Shown piece by piece: positions 35,903 to 46,172 of a DNA stretch of 64,000 bases. A program made the position numbers and the translations under genes. Source of the stretch: Streptomyces marianii (GTDB lineage Bacteria; Actinomycetota; Actinomycetes; Streptomycetales; Streptomycetaceae); the NCBI RefSeq assembly GCF_005795905.1, contig NZ_VAWE01000001.1, positions 6,871,001 through 6,935,000 of the forward strand, in the 5' to 3' direction. The notes under the pieces are model-generated. The model searched no databases and had not been told where the DNA came from. It saw only the letters and a list, made by a program, of their open reading frames with translations. The stretch's first letter is position 1. Each line of letters opens with the position of its first letter.

Positions 35903-36701
35903 CGGGGTACCTCCGGTGGGGCGGCAGATCGGGTGCGCTCATGATGACCGACCAGTCGGTATGTCGTCCAGGGTGAGGCGGCGCCAGTGCGTGAACCCGA
36001 CTCCCGGGCCTGGTCGTACGAACGCGTGGGTGAACGCCGTTCATGCATGGGTAAAGCGCCGATCATCGTCGAGGCCCGGCCGGCGGGGCCGCCCCGGGCC
36101 GCCCCGCCGGCCACCCGGTGCGTCCTCCGTTCCTCCACATCGAGGCCGCGCCGACATGGTCCGCCCGGGGAGTGCGGTGCGTGTGTCCGCGGCGGGACGC
36201 CCCGCCCGGCCCGCTCGCCGAGGTCCCGCCGGGGCGTTCGGTCATGGATCTGAACGGCCTGCGCGTCCTGACCGGTCAGGTGTGCGGTGCCTCACGGGCC
36301 TCGGCGAGCGGGCCGACGCGGGCCGACGCGGGCGGACCGCAGAGGTGTGGAGAGGCGGGGAAGCGCCGGTTCCCGGTCTTCCGCGCCGTCGAGGCCGCCT
36401 GCCTCGACGCGCTCGGCGAGGCAGGCGGACCGCGTGCGTCGTGGGCCGCCGGATCGGTGTCCCTCGGCCGGGGCGACGTTCTCGGCGCCGAGGGGGCGGA
36501 ACGGCCCGAGCGCGCGGGGCGAACCGCTCGGCGAGACCGTCGGGGCGAGGGGTGTTCCACCCTGGTGAGCCGGGGTTCCGGTGAACACCGCGCCGCGCTC
36601 CGGGGGGCGGGCGGCCGTGTCACCCGCGGTCCGCGGTACGGGTGGTGCCGGGGCGGATCAGCCGCGGGTGGTGCCGGGCCGGAGGTCGGGGCGGGGTCGC
36701 G
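35903..36701. other. Intergenic stretch of about 800 bp
   Basis: Holds the operator at 35944-35963 and then very GC-rich DNA with overlapping frames that look random (Arg/Ala/Gly/Pro). One frame from ATG 36244 is open but has no ribosome site or domain. I see no supportable gene. Confidence 0.6.
35944..35963. promoter_or_regulatory. TetR operator upstream of the phosphotransferase gene
   Basis: The central ACCGACCAGTCGGT is an almost perfect palindrome. Its reverse complement matches the 30447-30466 site at 13 consecutive bases (CATACCGACTGGT). Confidence 0.85.
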
Positions 36702-36998
36702 TCAGTGGTCGTCCCAGTGCCCGTCGTGGGCCGCGTGGCGGTGGCCGTCGTGGACGTAGTCGACGTGGTCGCCGTGCCGGACCGACACGTGCCCGCAGCC
36801 CTGCCCGTGCTGATGGGGGTGGTCGGCGTGGGTGTGGTGTCCACCCGGTTCGCACTCGTCCCAGTGGCCCTGGTGAGAGCGGTGCATGTGGCCGTCGTGC
36901 GCGTAGTCGATGTGATCGCCGTGCACGATCTCGGTGTGCCCGCAACCCGGGCCGTGGGCGTGCTCGTGGGTGGGGTGTTCCTGGTGGAGAACGGTCAT
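36702..36998 (-). CDS. Small His-rich protein with internal duplication
   Basis: Predicted 98-residue protein, about a quarter His. Two similar modules follow each other: CGHTEIVHGDHIDYAHDGHMH, then CGHVSVRHGDHVDYVHDGHRH, each ending with a GHWD segment. Regular His/Asp/Cys spacing strongly suggests binding of zinc, nickel or a similar metal. No signal peptide, so probably a cytoplasmic metal buffer or chaperone. It starts at ATG 36998, divergent from the quinone-oxidoreductase-like gene. I do not recognise a named family. Confidence 0.78.
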   Translation of the reverse strand: MTVLHQEHPTHEHAHGPGCGHTEIVHGDHIDYAHDGHMHRSHQGHWDECEPGGHHTHADHPHQHGQGCGHVSVRHGDHVDYVHDGHRHAAHDGHWDDH

Positions 36999-37172
36999 GC
37001 TGCTCACCTTCGGAGTCGATCGGGCGGCGATGGTCCGGTGACCATCGGCCGGCACCACGCTAGTCCGGAAAGTCTGTTTGTTCTGTTTTCTTCGATCGCG
37101 CCGCGAGCCTTTCCCCCCGAGCCAAGGCGCTCCGGCTTGCGGAACGCATGCGCGCGCCGGAGTGTCGGACGT

Positions 37173-38111
37173 ATGAAGGCGATCAGCTACCGCCGCTACG
37201 GCGGTCCCGAGGTGCTGGAGTGCGGCGAGCTCCCGATGCCCAAGCTCGGCCCGGACTCCGTCCTGGTCAAGGTGCGCGCGGCGGCCGTCAACCCGGTCGA
37301 CTGGAAGTGCCGCGAGGGCCATCTGGATCCGGTCCTCGACGCCGTCTTCCCGGTCGTCCCGGGCTGGGACCTCTCCGGTGTCGTCGTCAGGCCGGGGGTG
37401 TCGGTTCCCGAGTTCTCCGAGGGCGAGGAGGTCATCGGGTACGTCCGTGAGGACTTCCTGTCGCGAGGCACCTTCGCCGAGTACGTCGCGGCCCCGGTCC
37501 GCACCCTCGCCCGCAAGCCGCGCAATCTGAGCTTCGAGGAGGCGGCCGGGCTGCCGCTGGCAGGCCTCACCGCCTACCAGGTGATCACCCAGGGGCTGGG
37601 CGGCGTCACGCATGGCGACACGGTCCTGGTCCACGCGGCGGCCGGCGGGGTGGGATCGATCGCGGTCCAGCTGGCGCGGCACTTCGGCGCGCGGGTGATC
37701 GGCACCGGGAGCGAACCGTCCCACGAGTACCTGCGCGACCTGGGCGCCGAGCCGGTGGCGTACGGCGAGGGGCTGGCCGAGCGGGTACGGGCCCTGGCCC
37801 CGGACGGGGTGAGCGCGGTCTTCGACTGCGTGGGGGGAGAGGCCCTGGCGCAGTCAGCCCCGCTGCTCGCCGAGGGCGGCAGGATCGCCTCCATCGCCGA
37901 TCACGCCGTGACCGGGCTGGGCGGGCGCTATGTGTTCGTACGGCCCAACACGGCCGACCTCTACCGGCTCAGCGAACTGGCCGAGGAGGAGGTCGTCTCC
38001 GTCCATGTGGCGCGGGTCCTCCCGCTGGAGCGGACGGCCGAGGCGCACCGGCTCAGCCAGGAAGGCCACACCCGCGGCAAGATCGTCGTCACCGTCGCGG
38101 ACGCCTCCTGA
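37173..38111 (+). CDS. NADP-dependent quinone oxidoreductase-like protein
   Basis: MDR-superfamily protein without zinc ligands, 312 residues. It opens MKAISYRRYGGPEVLECGELPMPKLG, then VNPVDWKCREG and VPGWDLSGVV. The Rossmann motif is VHAAAGGVGSIAVQLARHFGARVIGT, and DCVGGEAL follows. The usual activity of the family is NADPH-dependent reduction of quinones or alpha,beta-unsaturated carbonyls. GCCGGAGTG precedes ATG 37173. Monocistronic. Confidence 0.92.
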   Translation: MKAISYRRYGGPEVLECGELPMPKLGPDSVLVKVRAAAVNPVDWKCREGHLDPVLDAVFPVVPGWDLSGVVVRPGVSVPEFSEGEEVIGYVREDFLSRGTFAEYVAAPVRTLARKPRNLSFEEAAGLPLAGLTAYQVITQGLGGVTHGDTVLVHAAAGGVGSIAVQLARHFGARVIGTGSEPSHEYLRDLGAEPVAYGEGLAERVRALAPDGVSAVFDCVGGEALAQSAPLLAEGGRIASIADHAVTGLGGRYVFVRPNTADLYRLSELAEEEVVSVHVARVLPLERTAEAHRLSQEGHTRGKIVVTVADAS

Positions 38112-38160
38112 CGGCAGGGGACGCCCCGCCCCTCGCCGGCCGCTTCCCGCAGGTGCCCCC

Positions 38161-38478
38161 TCACCACACGATGGCGACGGCGAACACGGCGAGTGCGAGC
38201 GTGCAGGCGGTCGCCGCGATCGCCTGGCCGAAGGGCATCGCACCCGGAGGCCGTCCCAGGGCCATGGTCCGGACGCGCCGGTGCGCCACCGCGAGGAATC
38301 CGAGCCACACCGCCGCGCTCAACGCGAAGGAGACGCCATCGCCCGCCGTCACCGTGCCGTGGCGCACCACCTGACGGACCGCGAGCACCGCCGCGACCGT
38401 GAACGCCAGCGTCGTACGCCGCCAGGCCAGCCGGGTCCGCTCCGGCTGGAGCCCCGGATCGCGCGTGAGGGCGCTCAT
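38161..38478 (-). CDS. DUF202 membrane protein
   Basis: Small membrane protein, 105 residues, with three helices and the DUF202 opening LQPERTRLAWRRTTLAFTVAAVLAVR. Function unknown. Its ATG overlaps the stop of the YidH-like gene (38475-38478), so both are made together. Confidence 0.9.
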   Translation of the reverse strand: MSALTRDPGLQPERTRLAWRRTTLAFTVAAVLAVRQVVRHGTVTAGDGVSFALSAAVWLGFLAVAHRRVRTMALGRPPGAMPFGQAIAATACTLALAVFAVAIVW

Positions 38479-38864
38479 CCCCGCCCCGAGGCCACGACCA
38501 GCACCATGGTGACCGAGACGGCGCCCACGACCAGGGCCAGCAGGGAGGGGAAGCGGGACAGCGGCAGGTCCTCGCCGCGCCGCATCGCCAGCTCGCAGCG
38601 CACCCAGTGGTGGACCGCGCGGAACGCGCACAGCACCCCCGCCCCGATCAGTGCGAGCGACAGTCCCACGCGAATCCCCCACCGCAGATCGGGCAGGAAC
38701 TGGTCGACGGCGAAACCCCCCGCGATGAGCGCGAGCGCGGTCCGGATCCAGGCGAGGAACGTGCGCTCGTTGGCGAGCGAGAACCGGTAGTCCGGGGTCT
38801 CGCCCTCCTCCTGGATCCGCTGCGGCGCGAACCACAGGCGCAGGCTCCGTACGAAGTCGCTCAC
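38475..38864 (-). CDS. YidH-like DUF202 membrane protein
   Basis: 129-residue protein with PDYRFSLANERTFLAWIRTALALIAGGFAVDQF, the YidH/DUF202 signature, and three predicted helices. It starts at GTG 38864. Paired DUF202 genes like this are common in actinobacteria. A membrane complex is inferred; the role is unknown. Confidence 0.9.
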   Translation of the reverse strand: MSDFVRSLRLWFAPQRIQEEGETPDYRFSLANERTFLAWIRTALALIAGGFAVDQFLPDLRWGIRVGLSLALIGAGVLCAFRAVHHWVRCELAMRRGEDLPLSRFPSLLALVVGAVSVTMVLVVASGRG

Positions 38865-38896
38865 GCGCCGCACCCTACCCGCGCGGTGGGGCGACA

Positions 38897-38940
38897 CCCC
38901 GTCCGGCGGGGCCACGGTGCCGTGGCGCCGCCGGACGGGG
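38897..38940 (-). terminator. Terminator after the NUDIX gene
   Basis: Perfect 13-bp outer arms (38897-38909, 38928-38940) with a nested GCCACGG/CCGTGGC hairpin, 4 bp beyond the NUDIX stop. Confidence 0.75.
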
Positions 38941-38944
38941 GCGC

Positions 38945-39499
38945 TCAGTGCTCCCGCTCCCGTCGCAGCCGCTCGTATGCCGCCAGCCCGTCCGGGACCC
39001 ACTCCCACTCGTCGAGCCGCGCCTCCAGCTCGGACTCGGGCAGGAACCGGTGCCAGGCGACCTCCTCCGCCTGCGGACGCACCGGGAGTTCGCAGCGCAC
39101 CTCGTAGACGGCCGACCACCAGGTGTGCCAGACCGGCTCGGGTCCGCCGGCCGGCGCCGGCGCGGACGCCTCGTAGAGGAACTTGAAGAGCGGGACCGGA
39201 CGCGGCAGCCCACGGACCCCCAGCTCCTCCTCGGCCTCGCGCAGCGCCGCGTCGTCGTACGACTCGCCCGCCCCGACGACACCGCCGACGAACATGTCGT
39301 ACAGGGACGGGAAGACGAGCTTCGTCGCCGTGCGGCGGTGCACGAAGACCCGCCCCTCGACGTCCCGCGCGAGGACGAACACGGCGCGGTGCCGCAGGCC
39401 GCGCGCGTAGGCCTCGCCGCGCGGCGCCCGGCCCACGACCTCGTCGTTCTCGTCGACGATGTCCAGGATCTCCTCGGAGGGATGCGCAGAGGTGTTCAT
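38945..39499 (-). CDS. NUDIX hydrolase (YfcD/IDI-like)
   Basis: 184-residue NUDIX protein. The Nudix box runs from GGVVGAGE through REAEEELGV and is complete. The N-terminal EILDIVDENDEVVGRAPRGEAYARGLRHRAVFVL is the pattern of the YfcD/isopentenyl-diphosphate-isomerase-like branch. The substrate is unknown; a nucleoside diphosphate derivative or a similar pyrophosphate is likely. ATG 39499 is preferred over an upstream TTG. Confidence 0.92.
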   Translation of the reverse strand: MNTSAHPSEEILDIVDENDEVVGRAPRGEAYARGLRHRAVFVLARDVEGRVFVHRRTATKLVFPSLYDMFVGGVVGAGESYDDAALREAEEELGVRGLPRPVPLFKFLYEASAPAPAGGPEPVWHTWWSAVYEVRCELPVRPQAEEVAWHRFLPESELEARLDEWEWVPDGLAAYERLRREREH

Positions 39500-39769
39500 G
39501 GCGCCATCCAACCAGCCGGGGGAGCGGACGCCGGGCCGGCCGGAAGGGGAAGCGGCCCGGCGACCCGTCCCCCGGACCGCCGGCGAACCGCGGGCGAGAC
39601 GGCCGGAAGCGGACTCCGGCCCGGCCCGTGGACCGCGCCTCGGGGTCCGTGGCCACCGCCGCCACTTTCCCCGGTGGGAAGTGTTGACGAGTTACTGCCG
39701 CGTACAGAAGATCGGAGCCATCGCACTGGGTCGCGCCGCCGGGCGCCCGCTCCGAGAGGGACACCAACC

Positions 39770-41425
39770 ATGGCGAACGACGCCGATGTCATCGTGATCG
39801 GGGCAGGGCTGGCGGGTCTCGTGGCCACCGCGGAACTCGTCGACGCCGGGCGGAAGGTCATCCTGCTCGACCAGGAGCCGGAGCAGTCGTTCGGCGGGCA
39901 GGCCCACTGGTCGTTCGGCGGCCTCTTCCTGGTCGACTCGCCGGAGCAGCGGCGGATGCGCATCAAGGACAGCCACGACCTGGCGTTGCAGGACTGGCTC
40001 GGCACGGCCGGGTTCGACCGCGACGAGGACCACTGGCCACGCCGCTGGGCGGAGGCCTACGTCGACTTCGCCGCCGGTGAGAAGCGGCCCTGGCTGCACG
40101 CCCAGGGCGTCAGGTTCTTTCCGGTCGTCGGCTGGGCCGAGCGCGGTGGCTACGACGCGAACGGGCACGGCAACTCGGTACCCCGGTTCCACATCACCTG
40201 GGGGACCGGGCCCGGCATCATCGAGCCGTTCGAGCGCCGGGTGAGGGAAGGCGTCGCCCGCGGACTGGTCGAACTGCGCTTCCGCCACCGGGTGACGGGG
40301 CTCGCCCGTACCTCGGGAGCCCTCGACACCGTCACCGGCGAGATCCTGGAGCCGTCCGCGGTGGAGCGGGGCGAGGCGAGCAGCCGCGAGGTCACCGGGT
40401 CGTTCGAACTCCGCGCCCAGGCCGTCGTCGTCACCTCCGGCGGCATCGGCGGCAACCACGACCTCGTACGCGCCCAGTGGCCCGAGCGGCTCGGCACCCC
40501 GCCCGGGAAGCTGCTCTCCGGCGTCCCGGCACATGTCGACGGACTGATGCTCGGCATCGCCGAGTCGGCCGGCGCCCGCCACATCAACCGCGACCGCATG
40601 TGGCACTACACCGAGGGCATCGAGAACTGGAACCCGATCTGGGCCCGGCACGGCATCCGCATCCTGCCCGGGCCGTCCTCGCTCTGGCTGGACGCGCGCG
40701 GACGGCGACTGCCCGTCCCGCTGTTCCCCGGCTTCGACACACTCGGCACGCTGGAGCACATCACCCGGACCGGCCACGACCACACCTGGTTCGTGCTCGA
40801 CCAGCGCATCATCGGCAAGGAGTTCGCACTCTCCGGCAGTGAGCAGAACCCCGACCTCACCGGCCGCTCCGTGCGCGGGGTCATCGGCCGGGCGCGGGCC
40901 GAAGTGCCGGGGCCCGTCAGGGCGTTCATGGACAACGGGGCCGACTTCGTGGTCGAGAAGGACCTGACGGCGCTGGTGCGAGGGATGAACGCGCTCACCG
41001 AGGAACCCCTCATCGACGAGGCCGCGCTGCGCCGCGAGATCATCGCCCGGGACAGGGAGATCGCCAATCCCTTCACCAAGGACCTCCAGGTCACGGCCAT
41101 CCGCGGCGCCCGCAAGTACCTCGGCGACAGGCTCATCCGCACCGCGTCCCCGCATCGCATCCTCGACCCCGGGGCAGGTCCCCTCATCGCCGTGCGGCTC
41201 AACATCCTCACCCGGAAGTCGCTCGGGGGCCTGGAGACGGACCTCTCGTCCCGGGTCCTCGCCGACGGCGGCGAGCCGCTGCCGGGGCTGTACGCGGCGG
41301 GCGAGGCAGCCGGGTTCGGCGGCGGCGGCGTGCACGGCTACCGCTCCCTCGAGGGCACCTTCCTCGGCGGCTGCATCTTCTCGGGGCGCGCGGCGGGCAG
41401 GGCGGCGGCGAAGGCGGTGTCGTGA
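39770..41425 (+). CDS. FAD-binding dehydrogenase (3-ketosteroid dehydrogenase-like)
   Basis: Flavoprotein of 551 residues. N-terminal dinucleotide motif VIVIGAGLAGLVATAEL. A conserved FAD-binding C-terminal end runs GLYAAGEAAGFGGGGVHGYRSLEGTFLGGCIFSGRAAG. It belongs to the FAD-dependent oxidoreductase 2 / KstD-like group, often annotated FAD-binding dehydrogenase. There is no covalent-flavin or heme domain. The substrate is unknown; no steroid genes surround it. GAGAGGG precedes ATG 39770. Confidence 0.92.
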   Translation: MANDADVIVIGAGLAGLVATAELVDAGRKVILLDQEPEQSFGGQAHWSFGGLFLVDSPEQRRMRIKDSHDLALQDWLGTAGFDRDEDHWPRRWAEAYVDFAAGEKRPWLHAQGVRFFPVVGWAERGGYDANGHGNSVPRFHITWGTGPGIIEPFERRVREGVARGLVELRFRHRVTGLARTSGALDTVTGEILEPSAVERGEASSREVTGSFELRAQAVVVTSGGIGGNHDLVRAQWPERLGTPPGKLLSGVPAHVDGLMLGIAESAGARHINRDRMWHYTEGIENWNPIWARHGIRILPGPSSLWLDARGRRLPVPLFPGFDTLGTLEHITRTGHDHTWFVLDQRIIGKEFALSGSEQNPDLTGRSVRGVIGRARAEVPGPVRAFMDNGADFVVEKDLTALVRGMNALTEEPLIDEAALRREIIARDREIANPFTKDLQVTAIRGARKYLGDRLIRTASPHRILDPGAGPLIAVRLNILTRKSLGGLETDLSSRVLADGGEPLPGLYAAGEAAGFGGGGVHGYRSLEGTFLGGCIFSGRAAGRAAAKAVS

Positions 41426-41683
41426 CCGGGGGCGCGTGGGTGTGGCGCCGGTGGGACATGGCGGGCGGCCCGGGGCGGGTTGCGCGGAGGCGGTTCGAGG
41501 GCATCTCCGCAGGACAGTGGCCCTGACCAACCCGCTGGTGCGCGGGGCGGGTTGACCTGTCCCGCGTGGCGCGGATGGGCAGCGGCGGGGTTGCGGAAGG
41601 GCCGGCCTTGACGGGGAGCCTTCGCTGCCGCTTTGCTGAGCGCGATCATTCGCTCACAGTCTGATGTGAAAGTAGCAACGCGG

Positions 41684-42640
41684 ATGCCCCCACCTCCGCC
41701 TCCGCTCGGCCGCCGCCGTCGCGCCGGGCGCTCCGGCCGGCCCTTCGACACCGCACTCGACGACACTGAACTCGCGTCGGCACGAGCACAGTTGACCCAC
41801 GGCCGGTGGAGCGCCGTGCGGTCGCTGCTCACGGCGACCGGTGACGACTGGGACCGCCGGGGCCATCGGCTCGTCGTCCTCGGCGAGCCGCCGTCGAGCG
41901 CCGCCTGGGCGCGTGACTGGCTCCTGGCGGAGCCTGACAGCGCCGACGCCGCAGTGCTGCTCGCCTGCGCCGAGGTCCGGGCCGCTCTGCGCGGCAAGGA
42001 ACGGCCGGAGTCCGCCAGGGCCGCCTGCCTCGTGGCGGCGGGGCTCGCGCCCCGGGACCCGACGCCGTGGCTCGCCCAGTTGCTCCTCGCCCGCACCCTG
42101 GGCACCGAGGGGGAGGTCGCCCGTCTCTTCGACGAGGTACGGGTCCGTCACCCCGAGCACCACCACGCGCACCATCTGATGGCCGCCCGGCTCGCCGAAC
42201 GCCGTGCCGGTGCCGGGCAGGACCCGCTCCACGAGGTGTACGACTTCGCGTCCTGGGCGGCCGAGCAGGCCCCGGCCGACTCCCCCCTCGCGGTTTTGCC
42301 CGTCGTCGCGCACGCCGAGCGGTACCGGGTGCTGGCGGCGGCCGGCCGCGAGCCGGTCGACCCCCTCGCCTCCGGCCACTGGACCGGCCGGCGGGCCCGC
42401 CTGGTGATGAAGGCGGCCTTCGACTGGTGGCTGGAGTGGGAGGGCGAGGACCACCCGCGCAACCGTCTCGACCTCAACTACCTCGCCCACGCCAAGTACT
42501 GCGAGGGACGCTCCGCCGAGGCGGCGGCCCTGTTCCACCGCATCGGGCCGCACGCCACCCCAGACCCCTGGTCCTATCCGGACCGGGACCCGCACCACGC
42601 TTTCCAGGCCGCGCGCGACGCCGCGCTCGGCTCCGTCTGA
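41684..42640 (+). CDS. Streptomyces-type hypothetical protein, TPR-like
   Basis: About 318 residues, helical, of a type common in Streptomyces and without known function. Segments such as WSAVRSLLTATGDDWDRRGHRL, ADAAVLLACAEVRAALRGKERPESARAACLVAAGLAPRDPTPWLAQLLLARTLG and HHHAHHLMAARLAER are tetratricopeptide-like helix pairs. LDLNYLAHAKYCEGRSAEAAALFHRIGPHAT is near the end. Start uncertain: ATG 41684, GTG 41666 or TTG 41633. It ends 30 bp before the APC permease. Confidence 0.8.
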   Translation: MPPPPPPLGRRRRAGRSGRPFDTALDDTELASARAQLTHGRWSAVRSLLTATGDDWDRRGHRLVVLGEPPSSAAWARDWLLAEPDSADAAVLLACAEVRAALRGKERPESARAACLVAAGLAPRDPTPWLAQLLLARTLGTEGEVARLFDEVRVRHPEHHHAHHLMAARLAERRAGAGQDPLHEVYDFASWAAEQAPADSPLAVLPVVAHAERYRVLAAAGREPVDPLASGHWTGRRARLVMKAAFDWWLEWEGEDHPRNRLDLNYLAHAKYCEGRSAEAAALFHRIGPHATPDPWSYPDRDPHHAFQAARDAALGSV

Positions 42641-42670
42641 ACCACCCATCCCCGAAGGGACCGCCCCGCC

Positions 42671-44236
42671 ATGCCGCCGGCCAGTTCGAGCACCAGCACG
42701 AGCGCCACCAGCACGAGCGAGATCAACACCTACAAAGGACAGGAACGGGCGCTGCGGGCCGGCCGGCTCGGGACCGCGGGCCTGCTGCTCTCGGTCCTCG
42801 CGGCCAGCGCACCGCTGATGGTGGTGGCCGGGGTCATGCCCACCGTCTACGGCGTGATGGGCATCGTCGGCCAGCCCCTGCTGTACGTCGTCCTCGGCGT
42901 CGTCCTGATGCTGTTCAGCGTCGGCTACGCCGAGATGAGCCGCCACGTCCACAACGCGGGCGCCTTCTACGCCTACATAGCCCGCGGCCTCGGCCCCACC
43001 TCGGGCGCCGGGGCCGCGCTCGTCGCCCTCGTCGCGTACAGCGCGATGCAGGTCGGCATCTACGGCATCCTCGGCTTCGAGGTTTCGGGGCTGCTCGCCG
43101 CCCACCTCGACCTGACCGTCGCCTGGTGGGTGCCGGCGCTCGCCGCCGCCGCCGTCGTCGCCGTCCTGGGCTGGCTGAAGATCGACCTCAACGCCAGGGT
43201 GCTCGGCGTCCTCCTGGTGGTCGAGTGCGCCCTCGTCGTCGTCTTCGACGTCGCCGCCGTCGCCGACCCCGGTCCCGAGGGACTCTCCCTGAGCGCCTTC
43301 GACCCCGGCACGCTCACCGGCGCGGGTCTCGGCACCGCCCTCTGCTTCTGCATCGCGGCGTTCGTCGGCTTCGAGCAGTCCCCGGTGTACGCGGAGGAGA
43401 CCAGCCGTCCCCAGATCGTCGTCTCACGCGTGATGTTCCTCGCCGTCGGCTACGCCGCGCTGTTCCTCGCGCTCAGCGCCTGGGCGCTCACCGTCGCCAC
43501 CGGCCCCGGCGCCGTCACCCGCGAGGCGGCCGAGCAGGGCCCCGGCCTGCTGTTCTCGCTCACCGGCAGCCGGCTCGGCGCCACCTTCACCGATGTGCTG
43601 CACGTCCTCTTCCTGACCGGTATGTTCGCGGCGCTGCTCAGCTTCCACAACGTCGTCGCCCGGTACGCGTTCGCCATGGGCAGGGAGGGCCTGCTGCCCG
43701 CCGGCTTCGGCCGGACGAGCCGCACGAGCGGCGCCCCCGCCACCGGATCGGTGCTCCAGTCCGTCGTCTCCGTCGCGGTGATCGCCGCCTTCGCCGCCAC
43801 CGACGCCATGCCCGCGGGCGACCCGACCACTCCGGTGCTGCGCCTGTTCACCTGGATGGGCAACATCGGGGCCCTCGGGGTGATCCTGCTGATGGCGGCC
43901 GCCTCCTTCGCCGTGATCGCCTTCTTCGTCCGCCGCGGCGCGGCCGGCCCGCTGGCCTGGCGGCTCGTCTGCTCCGGGCTCGCGGGACTCGCTCTCCTCG
44001 CGATCGCCGTCTACACGGTGAAGGACTTCGACGTCCTGATCGGCGCCGGCCCCGGCTCCTCGCTGAGCTGGATCCTGCCCGGCATCATCGGCGGCTCCCT
44101 GGTCGGGGGGCTGGTCTACGGCGTGGTCCTGAAGTCCGTACGGCCCGAGGTGCACGCCCGGATCGGGCTCGGCAACGAGGCCTTCCGGCTGGAGCAGGCC
44201 GCCGGGACGGAGCCCGCGCCCGGCGCCCAGGTGTGA
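42671..44236 (+). CDS. APC-family amino-acid permease
   Basis: 521-residue membrane protein with 12 or more helices. APC features: LSVLAASAPLMVVAGVMPTVYGVMGIVGQPLLYVVLG, YAEMSRHVHNAGAFYAYIARGLG, and CIAAFVGFEQSPVYAEETSRPQIVVSRVMFLAV. The Ser/Thr-rich N-terminal tail is cytoplasmic. The substrate, an amino acid or amine, is unknown. AAGGGA lies upstream of ATG 42671. Confidence 0.92.
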   Translation: MPPASSSTSTSATSTSEINTYKGQERALRAGRLGTAGLLLSVLAASAPLMVVAGVMPTVYGVMGIVGQPLLYVVLGVVLMLFSVGYAEMSRHVHNAGAFYAYIARGLGPTSGAGAALVALVAYSAMQVGIYGILGFEVSGLLAAHLDLTVAWWVPALAAAAVVAVLGWLKIDLNARVLGVLLVVECALVVVFDVAAVADPGPEGLSLSAFDPGTLTGAGLGTALCFCIAAFVGFEQSPVYAEETSRPQIVVSRVMFLAVGYAALFLALSAWALTVATGPGAVTREAAEQGPGLLFSLTGSRLGATFTDVLHVLFLTGMFAALLSFHNVVARYAFAMGREGLLPAGFGRTSRTSGAPATGSVLQSVVSVAVIAAFAATDAMPAGDPTTPVLRLFTWMGNIGALGVILLMAAASFAVIAFFVRRGAAGPLAWRLVCSGLAGLALLAIAVYTVKDFDVLIGAGPGSSLSWILPGIIGGSLVGGLVYGVVLKSVRPEVHARIGLGNEAFRLEQAAGTEPAPGAQV

Positions 44237-44299
44237 CGGAATTCTGACGGATACCCGCGGCAGCTGGATCCCGGCGGCCGCGGGTGCTCGAATCCAAGG

Positions 44300-45325
<1,026 letters not shown>

Positions 45326-45938
45326 ACCCTCTGCCCGCGTCGGGAGGTTCGGCGCCGCCGAGCGCCTGGTGCACCGTGCCACGGCTGCGCTGATGCTGCT
45401 GTGCGTCGCCACGGCCGCCTGTCTCTACGTGCCCGCACTCGCCGAACTCGTCGGCAGGCGCGCACTCGTGGTGACCCTGCACGAGTGGTCCGGGCTGCTG
45501 CTACCGGTGCCGTTCCTGCTGGGCCTGGCCTCCCGCGCGTTCCGGAAGGACCTGCGGCGGCTGAACCGCTTCGGGCCGCACGACCGCACCTGGCTGCGGG
45601 CCGCGCTCCGCCGCCGGCGCGGTCCCGGGGAGCGCCCTGCCGGGAAGTTCAACGCAGGGCAGAAGCTGTACGCGGCGTGGATCGCGGGCGCGGTGCTGGT
45701 GATGCTCGGCACGGGGCTGCTGATGTGGTTCACGCATCTCGCCCCGCTGGTCTGGCGCAACGGCGCGACGTTCGTCCACGACTGGCTGGCGCTCACCATC
45801 GGAGTCGTACTGATCGGGCACATCAGGATGGCGTTCGCCGACCCGGAGGCGCGCCGTGGCATGCGTTCCGGTTCGGTCGAGCGCCGGTGGGCCCGCCGGG
45901 AGCACCCGCTGTGGGATCCCGACCGGGACTGACCGCGG

Positions 45939-46163
45939 CTACCGCACGAGGGACGGCAGCAGCACGAGGACGGTGCCGACGACCGAGACGACGGTCTCCA
46001 TCACCGACCAGGTCTTCAGCGTCTGGCCGACGTTCGTCCCGAAGTAGCACGGCGATGACGGCGATGACGGCGAGTACCGCCATGCCGAGCTGTGCGTCGC
46101 CCGCCGCGGATACCCTGTTCGGCGGCGTCCGCTTGCCGGCATCTCGACGCTGAGACGGGTCAC
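45939..46163 (-). pseudogene. gntP: Remnant of a gluconate permease (GntP)
   Basis: The 5' end reads MTRLSVEMPAS, followed in a shifted frame by GDAQLGMAVLAVIAVIAVLL, the GntP N-terminus. The 3' end reads FGTNVGQTLKTWSVMETVVSVVGTVLVLLPSLV, the GntP C-terminus. Roughly 380 residues between them are gone. It begins 9 bp after gntK on the same strand, the usual place for gntP. It cannot function. Confidence 0.8.
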
Positions 46164-46172
46164 GGTGGTTCC

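Noticed and set aside
36118..36759. Open plus-strand frame of 213 codons after the phosphotransferase promoter
   Set aside because: Composition is random (Arg/Gly/Ala), there is no Shine-Dalgarno, and it overlaps the well-supported His-rich gene.
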